DNA of 35,173 nt from Clostridiales bacterium 38_11. GTDB taxonomy: Bacteria; Bacillota; Clostridia; Tissierellales; Dethiosulfatibacteraceae. The DNA is taken from assembly GCA_001509345.1 (NCBI GenBank), contig LGGM01000009.1, positions 1-35,173 of the forward strand, written 5' to 3'. The position numbers and the translations under genes were made by a program. Below are positions 1 to 11,726 of the stretch, piece after piece. The notes under the pieces were generated by a model that saw only the letters and a program-made list of their open reading frames with translations, had not been told where the DNA came from and ran no database searches. Within the stretch, counting starts at the first letter, position 1. Each line of letters opens with the position of its first letter.

Positions 1-46
1 GTGAAAAAAATGCGAAATAATCTATGGAAACATATAAAATATGTGA

Positions 47-100
47 TATAATAATAAATTGTATTGAATAAATCTCATACGGTTGTTAAAATATTATTTA
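47..100 (+). promoter_or_regulatory. Candidate rex promoter (extended -10 TGaTATAAT, 44-52) and partial Rex-box-like site TTGTTAAAATATTATTTA (83-100)
   Basis: Left half matches the Rex operator TTGTTAAnnnnTTAACAA; right half is degenerate. Confidence 0.4.
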
Positions 101-117
101 GGATGGAGGTGTACAAT

Positions 118-759
118 ATGACAAAAAATGGGAAAATATCGGATGCTGTCATAAGAAGATTACCAAAATATTATCGATATCTAGGTGACTTGTTGAAAAA
201 TGGAATTAATAGGGTATCTTCAAATGAGTTGAGTAAACTAACAGGTTTCACAGCATCACAAATTAGACAGGATCTGAATAACTTTGGTGGATTCGGGCAA
301 CAAGGATATGGCTATGATGCAAAAAATCTGAGAGATGAAATCGGCAAGATCATGGGTATAAACAACAACTACCAAGTCATAATCGTTGGCGCAGGCAACA
401 TAGGACAAGCAGTGGCCAACTATGCAGGGTTTTATGAAGAAGGCTTTGAAGTGAAGGCTCTGTTTGACAAGAATCCAAAACTGATGGGTTTGAAAATTAG
501 AGATCTTGAAATAAAGGATATTGATGATTTACCAGAGTATCTTAGAGAGGTGCATGTAGACATAGGGGTAATATGCACACCCAAGGAAGTCAGCCAGAAT
601 GTCGCCAATATTTTGATATCCAATGGTATTCGAGCTATTTGGAATTTCGCTCCAACAGATATCAAAGTCTCTGAGAACATTGCTATCGAAAATGTTCATA
701 TGAATGAAAGTCTCTATACATTAGCTTATTATTATAAGAATAAAAAAGAAATCAATTAA
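118..759 (+). CDS. rex: Redox-sensing transcriptional repressor Rex (ATG 118 preferred over the ORF-track start at 64)
   Basis: Protein MTKNGKISDAVIRRLPKYYRYLGDLL...ASQIRQDLNNFGGFGQQGYGY...VIIVGAGNIGQAVANY: Rex winged-helix plus Rossmann NAD-binding motif; RBS ggaggtg upstream of ATG 118. Confidence 0.96.
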   Translation: MTKNGKISDAVIRRLPKYYRYLGDLLKNGINRVSSNELSKLTGFTASQIRQDLNNFGGFGQQGYGYDAKNLRDEIGKIMGINNNYQVIIVGAGNIGQAVANYAGFYEEGFEVKALFDKNPKLMGLKIRDLEIKDIDDLPEYLREVHVDIGVICTPKEVSQNVANILISNGIRAIWNFAPTDIKVSENIAIENVHMNESLYTLAYYYKNKKEIN

Positions 760-782
760 ATGTAATTAAGATTATTTAGAAA

Positions 783-1667
783 ATGAAAATATATTATCAT
801 GAAGACCGAGTATTGATAACTGAATTATTTGATTTCATCCCTAAGCATGTTTTTGAATGTGGGCAGTGTTTTAGGTGGGAAGAGCAACTGGATGGCAGCT
901 ATACGGGTGTGGCCCATAACAGAGTCATCAATGTCGCGCTCAACGATAATACGCTGATTATCAGCAACACAAACAGAGCGGATTTTGAAAAGATTTGGTT
1001 TGAGTATTTTGACTTAGGGAGAGATTATTCTGAAATCAGACAAAGACTGGCTAGGGATAAACGTATGGAACCAGTTGTCGATTATGGTAAAGGGTTGCGG
1101 ATATTGAAGCAGGATGAATGGGAGTGCCTTATCTCTTTTATCATTTCAACCAATAAAAACATAGAGCATATTAAGAAGATTGTTAATGAAATTTCAAATA
1201 AATTCGGCGATTATATCACAAATTACCAAGGCAAGGATTATTATTCGTTTCCTGAATATTTTACTATAGCCAGTCTGAAAATCAGCGATATAAGAGATTG
1301 CATGGTGGGGTATAGAGATAAATATATCCACGGAGCTGCAGAGTATATCAATGCAAATCGGGAATGGCTGTATTCTCTTAAGTATCTAGAGTATGAGGAG
1401 GCATCCAATGAGTTGAAAAAGCTTGATGGAGTAGGTGATAAGGTATCCCATTGCGTTATGCTGTTTTCCATGGCTCACTTCAAATCATTTCCTGTTGATA
1501 TATGGATTCAGAGAATTATGAGGGCGCTCTTTTCGATTTCAGGGAACAATAATGAGATTAAAAGGTTAGCGGAACAACAATTTGGCGACTATTCAGGCTT
1601 TGCCCAACAGTACCTTTTTTATTATGCTAAAGAAAACAATATAGGTTCTAAGAATAGAAAAATATGA
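783..1667 (+). CDS. ogg: 8-oxoguanine DNA glycosylase / DNA-(apurinic or apyrimidinic site) lyase (OGG family)
   Basis: FECGQCFRWEEQLDGSYTGVAHNRVINV N-terminal OGG motif; HhH region LKKLDGVGDKVSHCVMLFSMAHFKSFPVDIWIQRIM (catalytic K and D). Confidence 0.92.
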   Translation: MKIYYHEDRVLITELFDFIPKHVFECGQCFRWEEQLDGSYTGVAHNRVINVALNDNTLIISNTNRADFEKIWFEYFDLGRDYSEIRQRLARDKRMEPVVDYGKGLRILKQDEWECLISFIISTNKNIEHIKKIVNEISNKFGDYITNYQGKDYYSFPEYFTIASLKISDIRDCMVGYRDKYIHGAAEYINANREWLYSLKYLEYEEASNELKKLDGVGDKVSHCVMLFSMAHFKSFPVDIWIQRIMRALFSISGNNNEIKRLAEQQFGDYSGFAQQYLFYYAKENNIGSKNRKI

Positions 1668-1767
1668 AAATGGAAGAAATCAAGAGGAATATAGCGTAAT
1701 AGATAGATAAAAAGATATAATACCAAAAATATTACTCAAGAAGTCAATTTTTAGAGTATATTAGTGT

Positions 1768-1796
1768 TTGAAACTTTTAAGCTATTGAAGTATCAT
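1768..1796 (+). promoter_or_regulatory. Sigma-A-type promoter of groESL (TTGAAA-N17-TATCAT)
   Basis: TTGAAA 1768-1773, TATCAT 1791-1796, spacer 17 nt, directly upstream of CIRCE. Confidence 0.65.
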
Positions 1797-1810
1797 ATTG
1801 ACAGTTGATG

Positions 1811-1837
1811 TTAGCACTCATTGAAGGTGAGTGCTAA
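1811..1837 (+). promoter_or_regulatory. CIRCE element (HrcA operator)
   Basis: TTAGCACTC-N9-GAGTGCTAA perfect inverted repeat upstream of groES. Confidence 0.98.
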
Positions 1838-1856
1838 CAAAATCAGAAGAAGATAA

Positions 1857-2153
<297 letters not shown>

Positions 2154-2166
2154 GAGAGAGGTGTAA

Positions 2167-3807
<1,641 letters not shown>

Positions 3808-3822
3808 TATATATCTCAATAA

Positions 3823-3853
3823 AAAGATGGCCCCTTAAGGGAGGCCATCTTTT
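3823..3853. terminator. Bidirectional Rho-independent terminator between groEL and glnB
   Basis: aaaaaGATGGCCccttaagggaGGCCATCtttttt. Confidence 0.9.
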
Positions 3854-4207
3854 TTAATTGATTGCTTCAGATCCGGATTCTCCCGTTCTGATACGATAGA
3901 TATTGTCAACACGATAAATGAATATTTTCCCGTCACCAATCTTACCGGTTCTACAAATAGATTGAGCCGTTTCAACCACTTTTTCCACAGGTGTTTTACA
4001 TACAACAACCTCAATTTTTATTTTTGGAAGCAGCAAAGCTGTGTAATCTGCACCTCTGTATTTTGTGGTATGGCCTTTTTGTTTACCGGAACCAAGCACA
4101 TTTGAAACAGTCATTCCCTCAACGCCAATATCCATTAAGGCGTCTTTTAACTCTTCAAGTTTGCTTGGTCTTGTGATTATTTCGATTTTTGTATAGATTT
4201 CAGACAT
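3854..4207 (-). CDS. glnB: P-II family nitrogen regulatory protein
   Basis: KIEIITRPSKLEELKDALMDIGVEGMTVSNVLGSGKQKGHTTKYRGADY...GKIGDGKIFIYRVDNIYRIRTGE, PII signature; 3' of amt. Confidence 0.93.
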   Translation of the reverse strand: MSEIYTKIEIITRPSKLEELKDALMDIGVEGMTVSNVLGSGKQKGHTTKYRGADYTALLLPKIKIEVVVCKTPVEKVVETAQSICRTGKIGDGKIFIYRVDNIYRIRTGESGSEAIN

Positions 4208-4218
4208 GATGATCCTCC

Positions 4219-5472
4219 TTATTTGATGTAGAGCACTCTAGGAGCGAAGTCAGCGTAGCTCTCAATGCCGTGTTCTTCAATGTCAAGCCCGGTGGTTTCT
4301 TCATCCTCAGAAACTCTTAGACCAACTGTCAAGTCTATTGCTTTGAATAGAACATAGGTGGTTGACAGTGTCCAAGCTGCGACTGCCAGCACACCCAATG
4401 CTTGAATCATCAGAAGGGAAGTACCTCCTCCGTATAGCAATCCACCATCAGTTGCTAATAGCCCAACACTAAACGTACCAAAAGCTCCACATAATCCATG
4501 AACACCTATAGCACCAACAGGATCATCAATTTTCAACTTCCTGTCCACAAACTCAATCCCAAAAAGAACAACTAGACTGGCCAAAATGCCTATCAAAACT
4601 GCCCCGCCAAAACTGACAATATCACACCCTGCTGTGACTGCAACCAATCCACCTAGAGCTCCATTCAATGTCATACTGACATCCGGCTTACCATATCGGT
4701 ACCAGGTCAATAGCATTGTGAAAAGAGCTCCAGAGGCTGCTGACAGATTTGTGGTCATGAATATGTGACCCATTTCCTGACTAGCCATCCCTGACAATGT
4801 CGATCCTGGATTGAACCCAAACCATCCAAACCAAAGAATGAAGACTCCCAATGCACCAAGTGTCAAGCTATGCCCGGGTATTGCGTTAGGTGTGCCATTT
4901 TTGTTGTACTTGCCTAAGCGTGGCCCTAAAACAGAGGCCCCTACCAAAGCAGCCCATCCTCCGACTGAGTGAACAGCTGTAGAACCTGCGAAATCGTGGA
5001 ATCCAAGCCTGGACAACCATCCACCACCCCAGATCCAATGACCAGCGATTGGATAGATAATCAAACAGACAAAAAAACTGTAAATCAAATAGGATTTAAA
5101 CTTTGTTCTTTCGGCCATAGCTCCCGATACGATGGTGGCGGCTGTGGCACAGAAAACGGTTTGGAATACTAAAAAAACGGATAGAGGCACTGTTAACCCA
5201 AGATATTCATACGATCCAGTTGACATAATATCTATCGAACCGATTAAACCACCTATATCACTTCCGAACATGATTCCAAAACCGACGAACCAGTATACCA
5301 ATGAACCAACGGAGAAATCCATCAGATTTTTCATAATGATGTTTCCTGCATTTTTGGCTCTGGTAAACCCTGTCTCTACCATAGCAAAACCTGCTTGCAT
5401 AAAGAAAACTAAAGCCGTTGCGACTAAAACCCATATTGTGTCAATAGCAAAACCATAATCCATATTCTCCAC
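4219..5472 (-). CDS. amt: Ammonium transporter (Amt/MEP family)
   Basis: ALVFFMQAGFAMVETGFTRAKNAGNIIMKNLMDF...DFAGSTAVHSVGGWAALVGA...LWFGWFGFNPGS. Confidence 0.97.
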   Translation of the reverse strand: MENMDYGFAIDTIWVLVATALVFFMQAGFAMVETGFTRAKNAGNIIMKNLMDFSVGSLVYWFVGFGIMFGSDIGGLIGSIDIMSTGSYEYLGLTVPLSVFLVFQTVFCATAATIVSGAMAERTKFKSYLIYSFFVCLIIYPIAGHWIWGGGWLSRLGFHDFAGSTAVHSVGGWAALVGASVLGPRLGKYNKNGTPNAIPGHSLTLGALGVFILWFGWFGFNPGSTLSGMASQEMGHIFMTTNLSAASGALFTMLLTWYRYGKPDVSMTLNGALGGLVAVTAGCDIVSFGGAVLIGILASLVVLFGIEFVDRKLKIDDPVGAIGVHGLCGAFGTFSVGLLATDGGLLYGGGTSLLMIQALGVLAVAAWTLSTTYVLFKAIDLTVGLRVSEDEETTGLDIEEHGIESYADFAPRVLYIK

Positions 5473-5907
5473 CTCTTAGATATATTTTGTTTTGCCGCTT
5501 CCTTTTTGTTATCCTCCTTTCTTATTAAACGATAAGATTCAAAATTACCGGGAATAAATAATTATACAAATCTTATAACATTTATTTAATAATGAAATTA
5601 TTCTAACATTCGCCATTTGGTTTGTAAAGCGAAAAATTTTACAATATTTCAAGAAAACGTTTTTATTTTAAAAAAACTTAAAAGACAGATAAAATAACGT
5701 TTTCAAACAAATTCAACATAATCGTTTTGATACATATATACGAAGAAAAATTATATAAAATAAAATAATGTTCGTATAAAATATAATTATGAAACAAAGT
5801 AATGTATAAATTTGCAAATATTAAATTAAAATTTAAAAATGATTAATCTTTGTAAAAAAAAAACTAAATATGATATAATGGTTAAATGAAATTGAAAGGG
5901 ATAAACC

Positions 5908-7773
5908 ATGTACAAAATATTAGACAGAGTTAATAGTATTGATGATATGAAAAAATTAAATACAAAAGAGCTTGAAGAATTGGCTGAAGACATCAGATAT
6001 TTTTTAATTGACACAATCTCCAATACAGGAGGTCATTTGGCTTCTAATCTAGGTGTTGTTGAACTCACTATTGCAATACATTACGTTTTTGACTCACCAA
6101 AGGATAAAATCATTTTTGATGTGGGACATCAGAGCTATGTTCACAAGATATTAACCGGACGGAAAAATCAATTCAGCACACTGCGTCAATTTGAAGGTTT
6201 GAGTGGATTTCCTAAAAAATCTGAAAGCGAGCATGACATTTTTGAGACTGGCCATAGCAGCACTTCAATATCTGCCGCTCTAGGATTGGTCAATGCCAGA
6301 GATTTGAAGGGAGAGGATTTCAATGTAATCTCTCTGATAGGAGATGGAGCCTTATCCGGTGGAATGGCACTGGAAGCTATGAATGATGCCGGTAGGAAGA
6401 AAAGCAATCTGATTGTAATCCTTAATGACAACGAGATGTCCATCTCTAAAAATGTCGGAAGCATCTCCACGAGTCTATCCAGACTGAGAACAGGGACAAC
6501 CTATTACTCATTAAAAAAAGGAATAGAGACTTTCCTTGGGAAAATACCGATTGTTGGAAAATATACCATAAAATTTATCAGAAAAATCAAGGAATCATTC
6601 AAATTGTTCTTCGTTAATGGAGGTATGCTTTTTGAGGAGCTTGGATTCAGATATATTGGGCCGGTAGATGGACATGACATAGAAGATTTGATTAGTATAT
6701 TAGAGAGAGTAAAGGATACAAAGGTACCTATTGTACTGCATGTGCACACCAAAAAGGGGAAGGGCTATAAACCCGCTGAGCAAAAACCTGATATTTTCCA
6801 TGGTGTAGGAAAATATGATAAGGAAACAGGTGATTTGGTCGGAGGGGATGTTGTGTCTTTCTCGGATGTATTTGGAAAGAAAATGGTTGAAATGGCAACA
6901 AGGAACAATAATATTGTGGCAATAACGGCAGGCATGAAAAGTGGTACCGGTCTTGAAGCGTTTGCGGAGAAATTTCCCGAAAGGTTTTTCGATGTTGGTA
7001 TAGCAGAACAACATGGAGTCACGCTATCAGCTGGAATGGCATCAGGTGGTCTGATACCAATTTTCCCGTTATATTCAACTTTTTTGCAAAGGGCATATGA
7101 TCAATTGGTCCACGATGTGGCTTTGCAGAATTTACACGTCATTCTATGTGTAGATAGGGCTGGGCTGGTTGGTAGAGATGGGGAGACCCATCAGGGTGTG
7201 TTTGACTCCGGGTTTCTATATCAAATTCCAAACCTTATGATCCTGACACCTTCTGACTTTGATGATTTGGAAAAAATGCTGGAATGGTCTGTATTTAGTG
7301 GAAAAGGACCAATCGTCATCAGATATCCAAGAGGTTCAGCTGAAAAAATCGGTACAAACCATAGCGAAAATCTATTAGACCCAAAGCTTCTTAGATCAGG
7401 AGATGATATTACACTGGTTACCTATGGACGACTGATTAGTGAAGTTTATCAGGCAGCTTTGGAGCTGGATAGAAAAGGCATCAGTGCTGGGGTTATCAAT
7501 CTTAAGGCTATTAAGCCATTGGATTCTGACCTGATTAGATCAGAATCAAGCAAGAGTAAAAGAATCCTATTTGTTGATGAAACTGTGAAATATGGTTCTG
7601 TAGGAAGGATTCTAAATGATTTAATACCAAATGATGTTGATTTGAGAATTCTAAGTCTACCGGATCAGTTTATCGAGCATGGCAGTGTAGAGGAATTGAC
7701 AGAAAAATATGGTTTGGACCATGCAGGGATCGTTGAAAAGGCATCCAAATGGATTGGAGAAATCAGGAATTAA
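5908..7773 (+). CDS. dxs: 1-deoxy-D-xylulose-5-phosphate synthase
   Basis: HLASNLGVVELTIAIHYVFDSPKDKIIFDVGHQSYVHKILTGR...GDGALSGGMALEAMND...LNDNEMSIS...DRAGLVGRDGETHQGVFD. Confidence 0.97.
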   Translation: MYKILDRVNSIDDMKKLNTKELEELAEDIRYFLIDTISNTGGHLASNLGVVELTIAIHYVFDSPKDKIIFDVGHQSYVHKILTGRKNQFSTLRQFEGLSGFPKKSESEHDIFETGHSSTSISAALGLVNARDLKGEDFNVISLIGDGALSGGMALEAMNDAGRKKSNLIVILNDNEMSISKNVGSISTSLSRLRTGTTYYSLKKGIETFLGKIPIVGKYTIKFIRKIKESFKLFFVNGGMLFEELGFRYIGPVDGHDIEDLISILERVKDTKVPIVLHVHTKKGKGYKPAEQKPDIFHGVGKYDKETGDLVGGDVVSFSDVFGKKMVEMATRNNNIVAITAGMKSGTGLEAFAEKFPERFFDVGIAEQHGVTLSAGMASGGLIPIFPLYSTFLQRAYDQLVHDVALQNLHVILCVDRAGLVGRDGETHQGVFDSGFLYQIPNLMILTPSDFDDLEKMLEWSVFSGKGPIVIRYPRGSAEKIGTNHSENLLDPKLLRSGDDITLVTYGRLISEVYQAALELDRKGISAGVINLKAIKPLDSDLIRSESSKSKRILFVDETVKYGSVGRILNDLIPNDVDLRILSLPDQFIEHGSVEELTEKYGLDHAGIVEKASKWIGEIRN

Positions 7774-7996
7774 TATTATATTAAAGAGGCTGTGGTTAAT
7801 TAAGCATACTATTAAAGCGGAAGGGATAGCAGTAATACATCTGGGTAAGAATCAGTGATTTTTGTCATGAGTTTTACGCATGGCTTTTTCATATATGAAA
7901 TTTGAAATAAAAAGGTTTATTTTTTTTAACCTTTGATGTATAGTATATGCTATGAGTTTATTTACTGTAGACACACGTGCGTAGAAAGGAGACAAA

Positions 7997-9307
7997 ATGT
8001 TAAAAGTAGCTAAGTTTGGAGGTACTTCAACCTCCAGTGGAGAGCAGCTGAGAAAAGCAGCTGAAATCATCAGATCAGATAAGGAAAGACGATATATTGT
8101 TGTGTCAGCTCCTGGGAAGAGACACGAAGGCGATAATAAGGTGACAGATTTGCTATATTTATGTCATGCTCATCTAACTTATTCTGTTCCATTTGACCAG
8201 GTATTTAAGATGATAGAAGATAGATTCAGAAGTATAGCAGCTGAACTAAGCAAAAATGTGGATATTGACCTTTATCTGAGCGGCATCAAGAGCAAATTGA
8301 ACAAAGGAATATCTCTGGATTATCTTGCAAGCAGGGGAGAATACCTTAATGCTATCATACTGGCGGACTATCTCGATTATGAATTTGTAGACGCTAAAGA
8401 TATTATTTTTTTTAAAATGGATGGATCTTTGGATTATGAAAAAACCAAACGTATAATGAATGAAAGACTGAAAGATATCCCATATGCAGTTATCCCCGGC
8501 TTTTATGGCACCAGCGCCTTAGGTGATATTAAAACGTTTTCAAGGGGTGGATCAGATATTACTGGTTCCCTGGTGGCGAGCTGCATGGATTCGAGTATCT
8601 ATGAGAACTGGACTGATGTTTCAGGATTTTTGATGGCGGATCCCAGAATTATCAAGAATCCGAAAAAAATCAGACATATAACCTATAGAGAACTGAGAGA
8701 ACTTGCATACATGGGGGCTTCTGTGCTCCATGATGAGGCGATTTACCCGGTTAGAAGCGCCAATATTCCCATTAATATCAGAAATACAAACTACCCCGAT
8801 GATCCTGGTACCATCATTGCAAATGAAAGAGAAAAAGGAAATGACAATCTGACTATAACTGGAATTGCAGGGAGAAAAGATTTTACGATTGTAGCCCTGC
8901 AAAAATTCTATATGAATTCTGAGGTGGGTTATGTCAGGAGAATCCTATCAGCATTGGAGATGTACGATGTAACATTTGAAAATATTCCCAGCGGCATTGA
9001 TACCGTTTCGATTGTCTTGGATAGTCAAAAGTTGGATGGAAAGCTGGAGAAAGTACTAAGTGAGATTGAAAGAACTTGCTCGCCGGACAGTATCAATGTA
9101 TATAGGAATATAGCTATGATAGCGGTAGTGGGACAGAACATGGCTTTCACAATTGGTGTTTCAGGTAGAGTGTTCGGTGCTCTAGGCCGGGCTGGCGTCA
9201 ATATAAGAGTCATTGATCAGGGCTCAAGTGAAATCAATATAATCATTGGTGTCAGTGACACAGATTTAGAAAAGGCAATAGAAGCGATATATTATGAGTT
9301 TAACTAA
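7997..9307 (+). CDS. Aspartate kinase (aspartokinase with ACT domains)
   Basis: MLKVAKFGGTSTSSGEQL...TFSRGGSDITGSLVASCMDSSIYENWTDVSGFLMADPRI; ACT-like C-terminus. Confidence 0.93.
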   Translation: MLKVAKFGGTSTSSGEQLRKAAEIIRSDKERRYIVVSAPGKRHEGDNKVTDLLYLCHAHLTYSVPFDQVFKMIEDRFRSIAAELSKNVDIDLYLSGIKSKLNKGISLDYLASRGEYLNAIILADYLDYEFVDAKDIIFFKMDGSLDYEKTKRIMNERLKDIPYAVIPGFYGTSALGDIKTFSRGGSDITGSLVASCMDSSIYENWTDVSGFLMADPRIIKNPKKIRHITYRELRELAYMGASVLHDEAIYPVRSANIPINIRNTNYPDDPGTIIANEREKGNDNLTITGIAGRKDFTIVALQKFYMNSEVGYVRRILSALEMYDVTFENIPSGIDTVSIVLDSQKLDGKLEKVLSEIERTCSPDSINVYRNIAMIAVVGQNMAFTIGVSGRVFGALGRAGVNIRVIDQGSSEINIIIGVSDTDLEKAIEAIYYEFN

Positions 9308-9333
9308 AAAAGAGGCGTTAAGCCTCGTTTTTT
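9306..9333. terminator. Bidirectional terminator shared by aspartate kinase (+) and metH (-); the metH stop codon lies in its loop
   Basis: aaaaaaGAGGCgttaaGCCTCgtttttt; metH TAA is the complement of tta 9318-9320. Confidence 0.85.
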
Positions 9334-11720
9334 CTGATTTCTTTTTCTGCGAAGTATTTTTTTGCAATAGAGACAGCCTCCATAGCATCCTTTCCATAAT
9401 GGTTTGAACCAATATTCCTGGCGTAGTCGTCATTTAAGACTGCACCTCCTACCATTATAGTGACATCTGGAAAATTGGATTTTAATACCTCTATTGTTTT
9501 TTTCATATTGGCTACGGTGGTTGTCATCAGAGCGCTTAATCCGATTAACCTCACATCTTCTGCTTTGGCGCAGTCAACTATCACATCTGCATTCACATTC
9601 TTGCCAAGGTCAATGACGTAAAAGCCGTAGTTTTCCAACAACATCTTAACAATATTTTTTCCTATATCATGAACATCTCCCTCAACCGTTGCTAGAATAA
9701 TTTTTTTATTTTTATCAGCAGTAGATTCATGAGTTGCACTATTTTTTATGACTTCGAACACACCTTGAACTGTTTCTGCAGAATTCAATAACTGAGGTAA
9801 AAAGATATCTCCTTTTTCATATTTATCACCGACAAGATCTAAAGCAGGTGCAATATAAAGATTTATTATCTCTAGCTTGGACATGGTCTCTAACAACTTT
9901 TTGGTCAGCATTATAGCTTCATTTTTTCTAGCTTTAACAATGCAGTCAGACAGACTGGCTTCTTCAGCTTTTTTCTTCTCAGAAGAGGTTTCTTTTATTC
10001 CTGTAGCTGTAGTACCTCTGAAATGGTCTATATATTGTTCAGAATCCTTATCGATTCCTTTTAGCACTCTAAATGCTCTGATTGCATCCATGGATTTTTC
10101 AGATAATGTATTCATAATTGGAACATCCAGTCCCATAGTCAGAGCGCTTATTAAAAATGTTGAGGTAAGGGTGTCGCGTTGAGGAAGACCGAAGGATACA
10201 TTGCTTACTCCAAGGCAGGTCTTGACACCTAATTTTTCTTTTACATCCCTGATTGCATATAATGTTTCAAATACATCTTTTTGCTGCGCAGAGGCTGTCA
10301 GTGTCAGACAATCAATTATGATATTCTTCCGTTTGATGCCCAGTTCCCCTGCCTGATCGACAATTTTAGAGGCAATCTTAAATCTTTCCGTACTTTCGGA
10401 TGGGATTCCTTTGTCATCCATTGTTAAACCAATGATACAGCCACCATATTTTTGTATGAGCGGCAAGACCTTATTGAGAGAATCCTGCTTACCATTGACA
10501 GAATTGACCAGCGCTTTGCCATTGTAAGATCTTAGAGCGTTTTCAATCACCCTAGAATCGGAACTGTCTATTTGGATAGGTAAGGAGGAGCTTTTGGTTA
10601 TTTCTCTAATCATGTTTTGCATCGCCTTCGATTCATCAATACCCGGAACACCTGCATTTACATCCAGTATATCAGCCCCCTCGATTTCTTGCGCTAATGC
10701 AAGACTGACGATATAATCCATGTCTTCGCTTATTATCGCTTCTTTAAGTGCTTTCTTCCCAGTCGGATTAATACGCTCACCTATTATTTTTATATTGTCT
10801 ATGATAACTGTTTTGGTGGACGATGATACAAAGGTGTAGTTTTTTTCATTGACAACCTTTGGTTTGATATCAGATAGGGATGCTCTTAAAGTGGCGATGT
10901 GTTGAGGTGTTGTACCACAACAGCCTCCAAGCATGTTCACACCAAGATCCCTAATCTTCATTAGTTGTTTTGTAAATGCATCGGGAGTTAAGTCAAAATA
11001 GGTTGCTCCATTGATTATTTTTGGTAGCCCTGCATTGGGTTGGATCAGAAGGTTAGAGGACGAGTATTTGACCATCTCTTCAATAAAGGGACGCATTTCA
11101 GCAGGGCCGAATGAACAGTTCAAACCAATGGCATCAACACCCAGGGATTCCAACACGGATACTATTGTCAGCACATCGCTACCAGTCAGAGTCCTTCCGT
11201 TTTTTTGTAGTGTCATACTGCAGATAATTGGTAACTTGGTATTTTCTTTGGCAGCAAGAATAGCTGCTTTGGCTTCATAAATATCTGTCATGGTTTCTAT
11301 AAGAATCAAATCACAACCGGAATTTTCTCCAACAATTACTTGCTTTTTGAATAAATTATAGAAGTACTCGAAATGATATTCAGTATTGTTGTTTATGAGC
11401 ACACCTGTCGGACCAAGGTCCAGTGCGCTGTAGCAACCTTGAAATTCTTTAGTCAATCCAACACCGCTAGATATGATTTTCTCGATACTGAATCCAGAAT
11501 TCTTCAATTTGTAATCATTTGCTCCGAATGTATTGGTACTCAGCACGTGTGCACCGGCCTCACTGTAATCCTTGTGGATAGATCTTATTAATTCAGGTTC
11601 GGTCAGGTTCAATACTTCCGGATGCAGACCCGTATTAGGGATTTTTTTCTGGATTTCTGTACCTATTGCGCCATCAAAGAGCACTATATTTTTTTTAGAA
11701 AATTCAGCAAATGAAATCAT
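9318..11720 (-). CDS. metH: Cobalamin-dependent methionine synthase (Hcy, pterin, B12-cap and B12-binding domains; no AdoMet reactivation domain)
   Basis: LFDGAIGTEIQ; GLNCSFGPAEM; GGCCGTTPQHI (Zn ligands); GERINPTGKKALKEAI pterin domain; LATVEGDVHDIGKNIVKMLLENYG B12-binding; ORF ends right after the B12 domain. Confidence 0.93.
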   Translation of the reverse strand: MISFAEFSKKNIVLFDGAIGTEIQKKIPNTGLHPEVLNLTEPELIRSIHKDYSEAGAHVLSTNTFGANDYKLKNSGFSIEKIISSGVGLTKEFQGCYSALDLGPTGVLINNNTEYHFEYFYNLFKKQVIVGENSGCDLILIETMTDIYEAKAAILAAKENTKLPIICSMTLQKNGRTLTGSDVLTIVSVLESLGVDAIGLNCSFGPAEMRPFIEEMVKYSSSNLLIQPNAGLPKIINGATYFDLTPDAFTKQLMKIRDLGVNMLGGCCGTTPQHIATLRASLSDIKPKVVNEKNYTFVSSSTKTVIIDNIKIIGERINPTGKKALKEAIISEDMDYIVSLALAQEIEGADILDVNAGVPGIDESKAMQNMIREITKSSSLPIQIDSSDSRVIENALRSYNGKALVNSVNGKQDSLNKVLPLIQKYGGCIIGLTMDDKGIPSESTERFKIASKIVDQAGELGIKRKNIIIDCLTLTASAQQKDVFETLYAIRDVKEKLGVKTCLGVSNVSFGLPQRDTLTSTFLISALTMGLDVPIMNTLSEKSMDAIRAFRVLKGIDKDSEQYIDHFRGTTATGIKETSSEKKKAEEASLSDCIVKARKNEAIMLTKKLLETMSKLEIINLYIAPALDLVGDKYEKGDIFLPQLLNSAETVQGVFEVIKNSATHESTADKNKKIILATVEGDVHDIGKNIVKMLLENYGFYVIDLGKNVNADVIVDCAKAEDVRLIGLSALMTTTVANMKKTIEVLKSNFPDVTIMVGGAVLNDDYARNIGSNHYGKDAMEAVSIAKKYFAEKEIRKNEA

Positions 11721-11726
11721 AATAAC

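Noticed and set aside
6504-7022. Several antisense ORFs inside dxs
   Set aside because: Entirely within a confident dxs frame, no recognisable domains, overlapping each other in different frames
7786-7900. Lysine riboswitch call upstream of aspartate kinase
   Set aside because: Only fragmentary motif resemblance; helices P1-P5 not identifiable by eye, so kept as an open question rather than a feature
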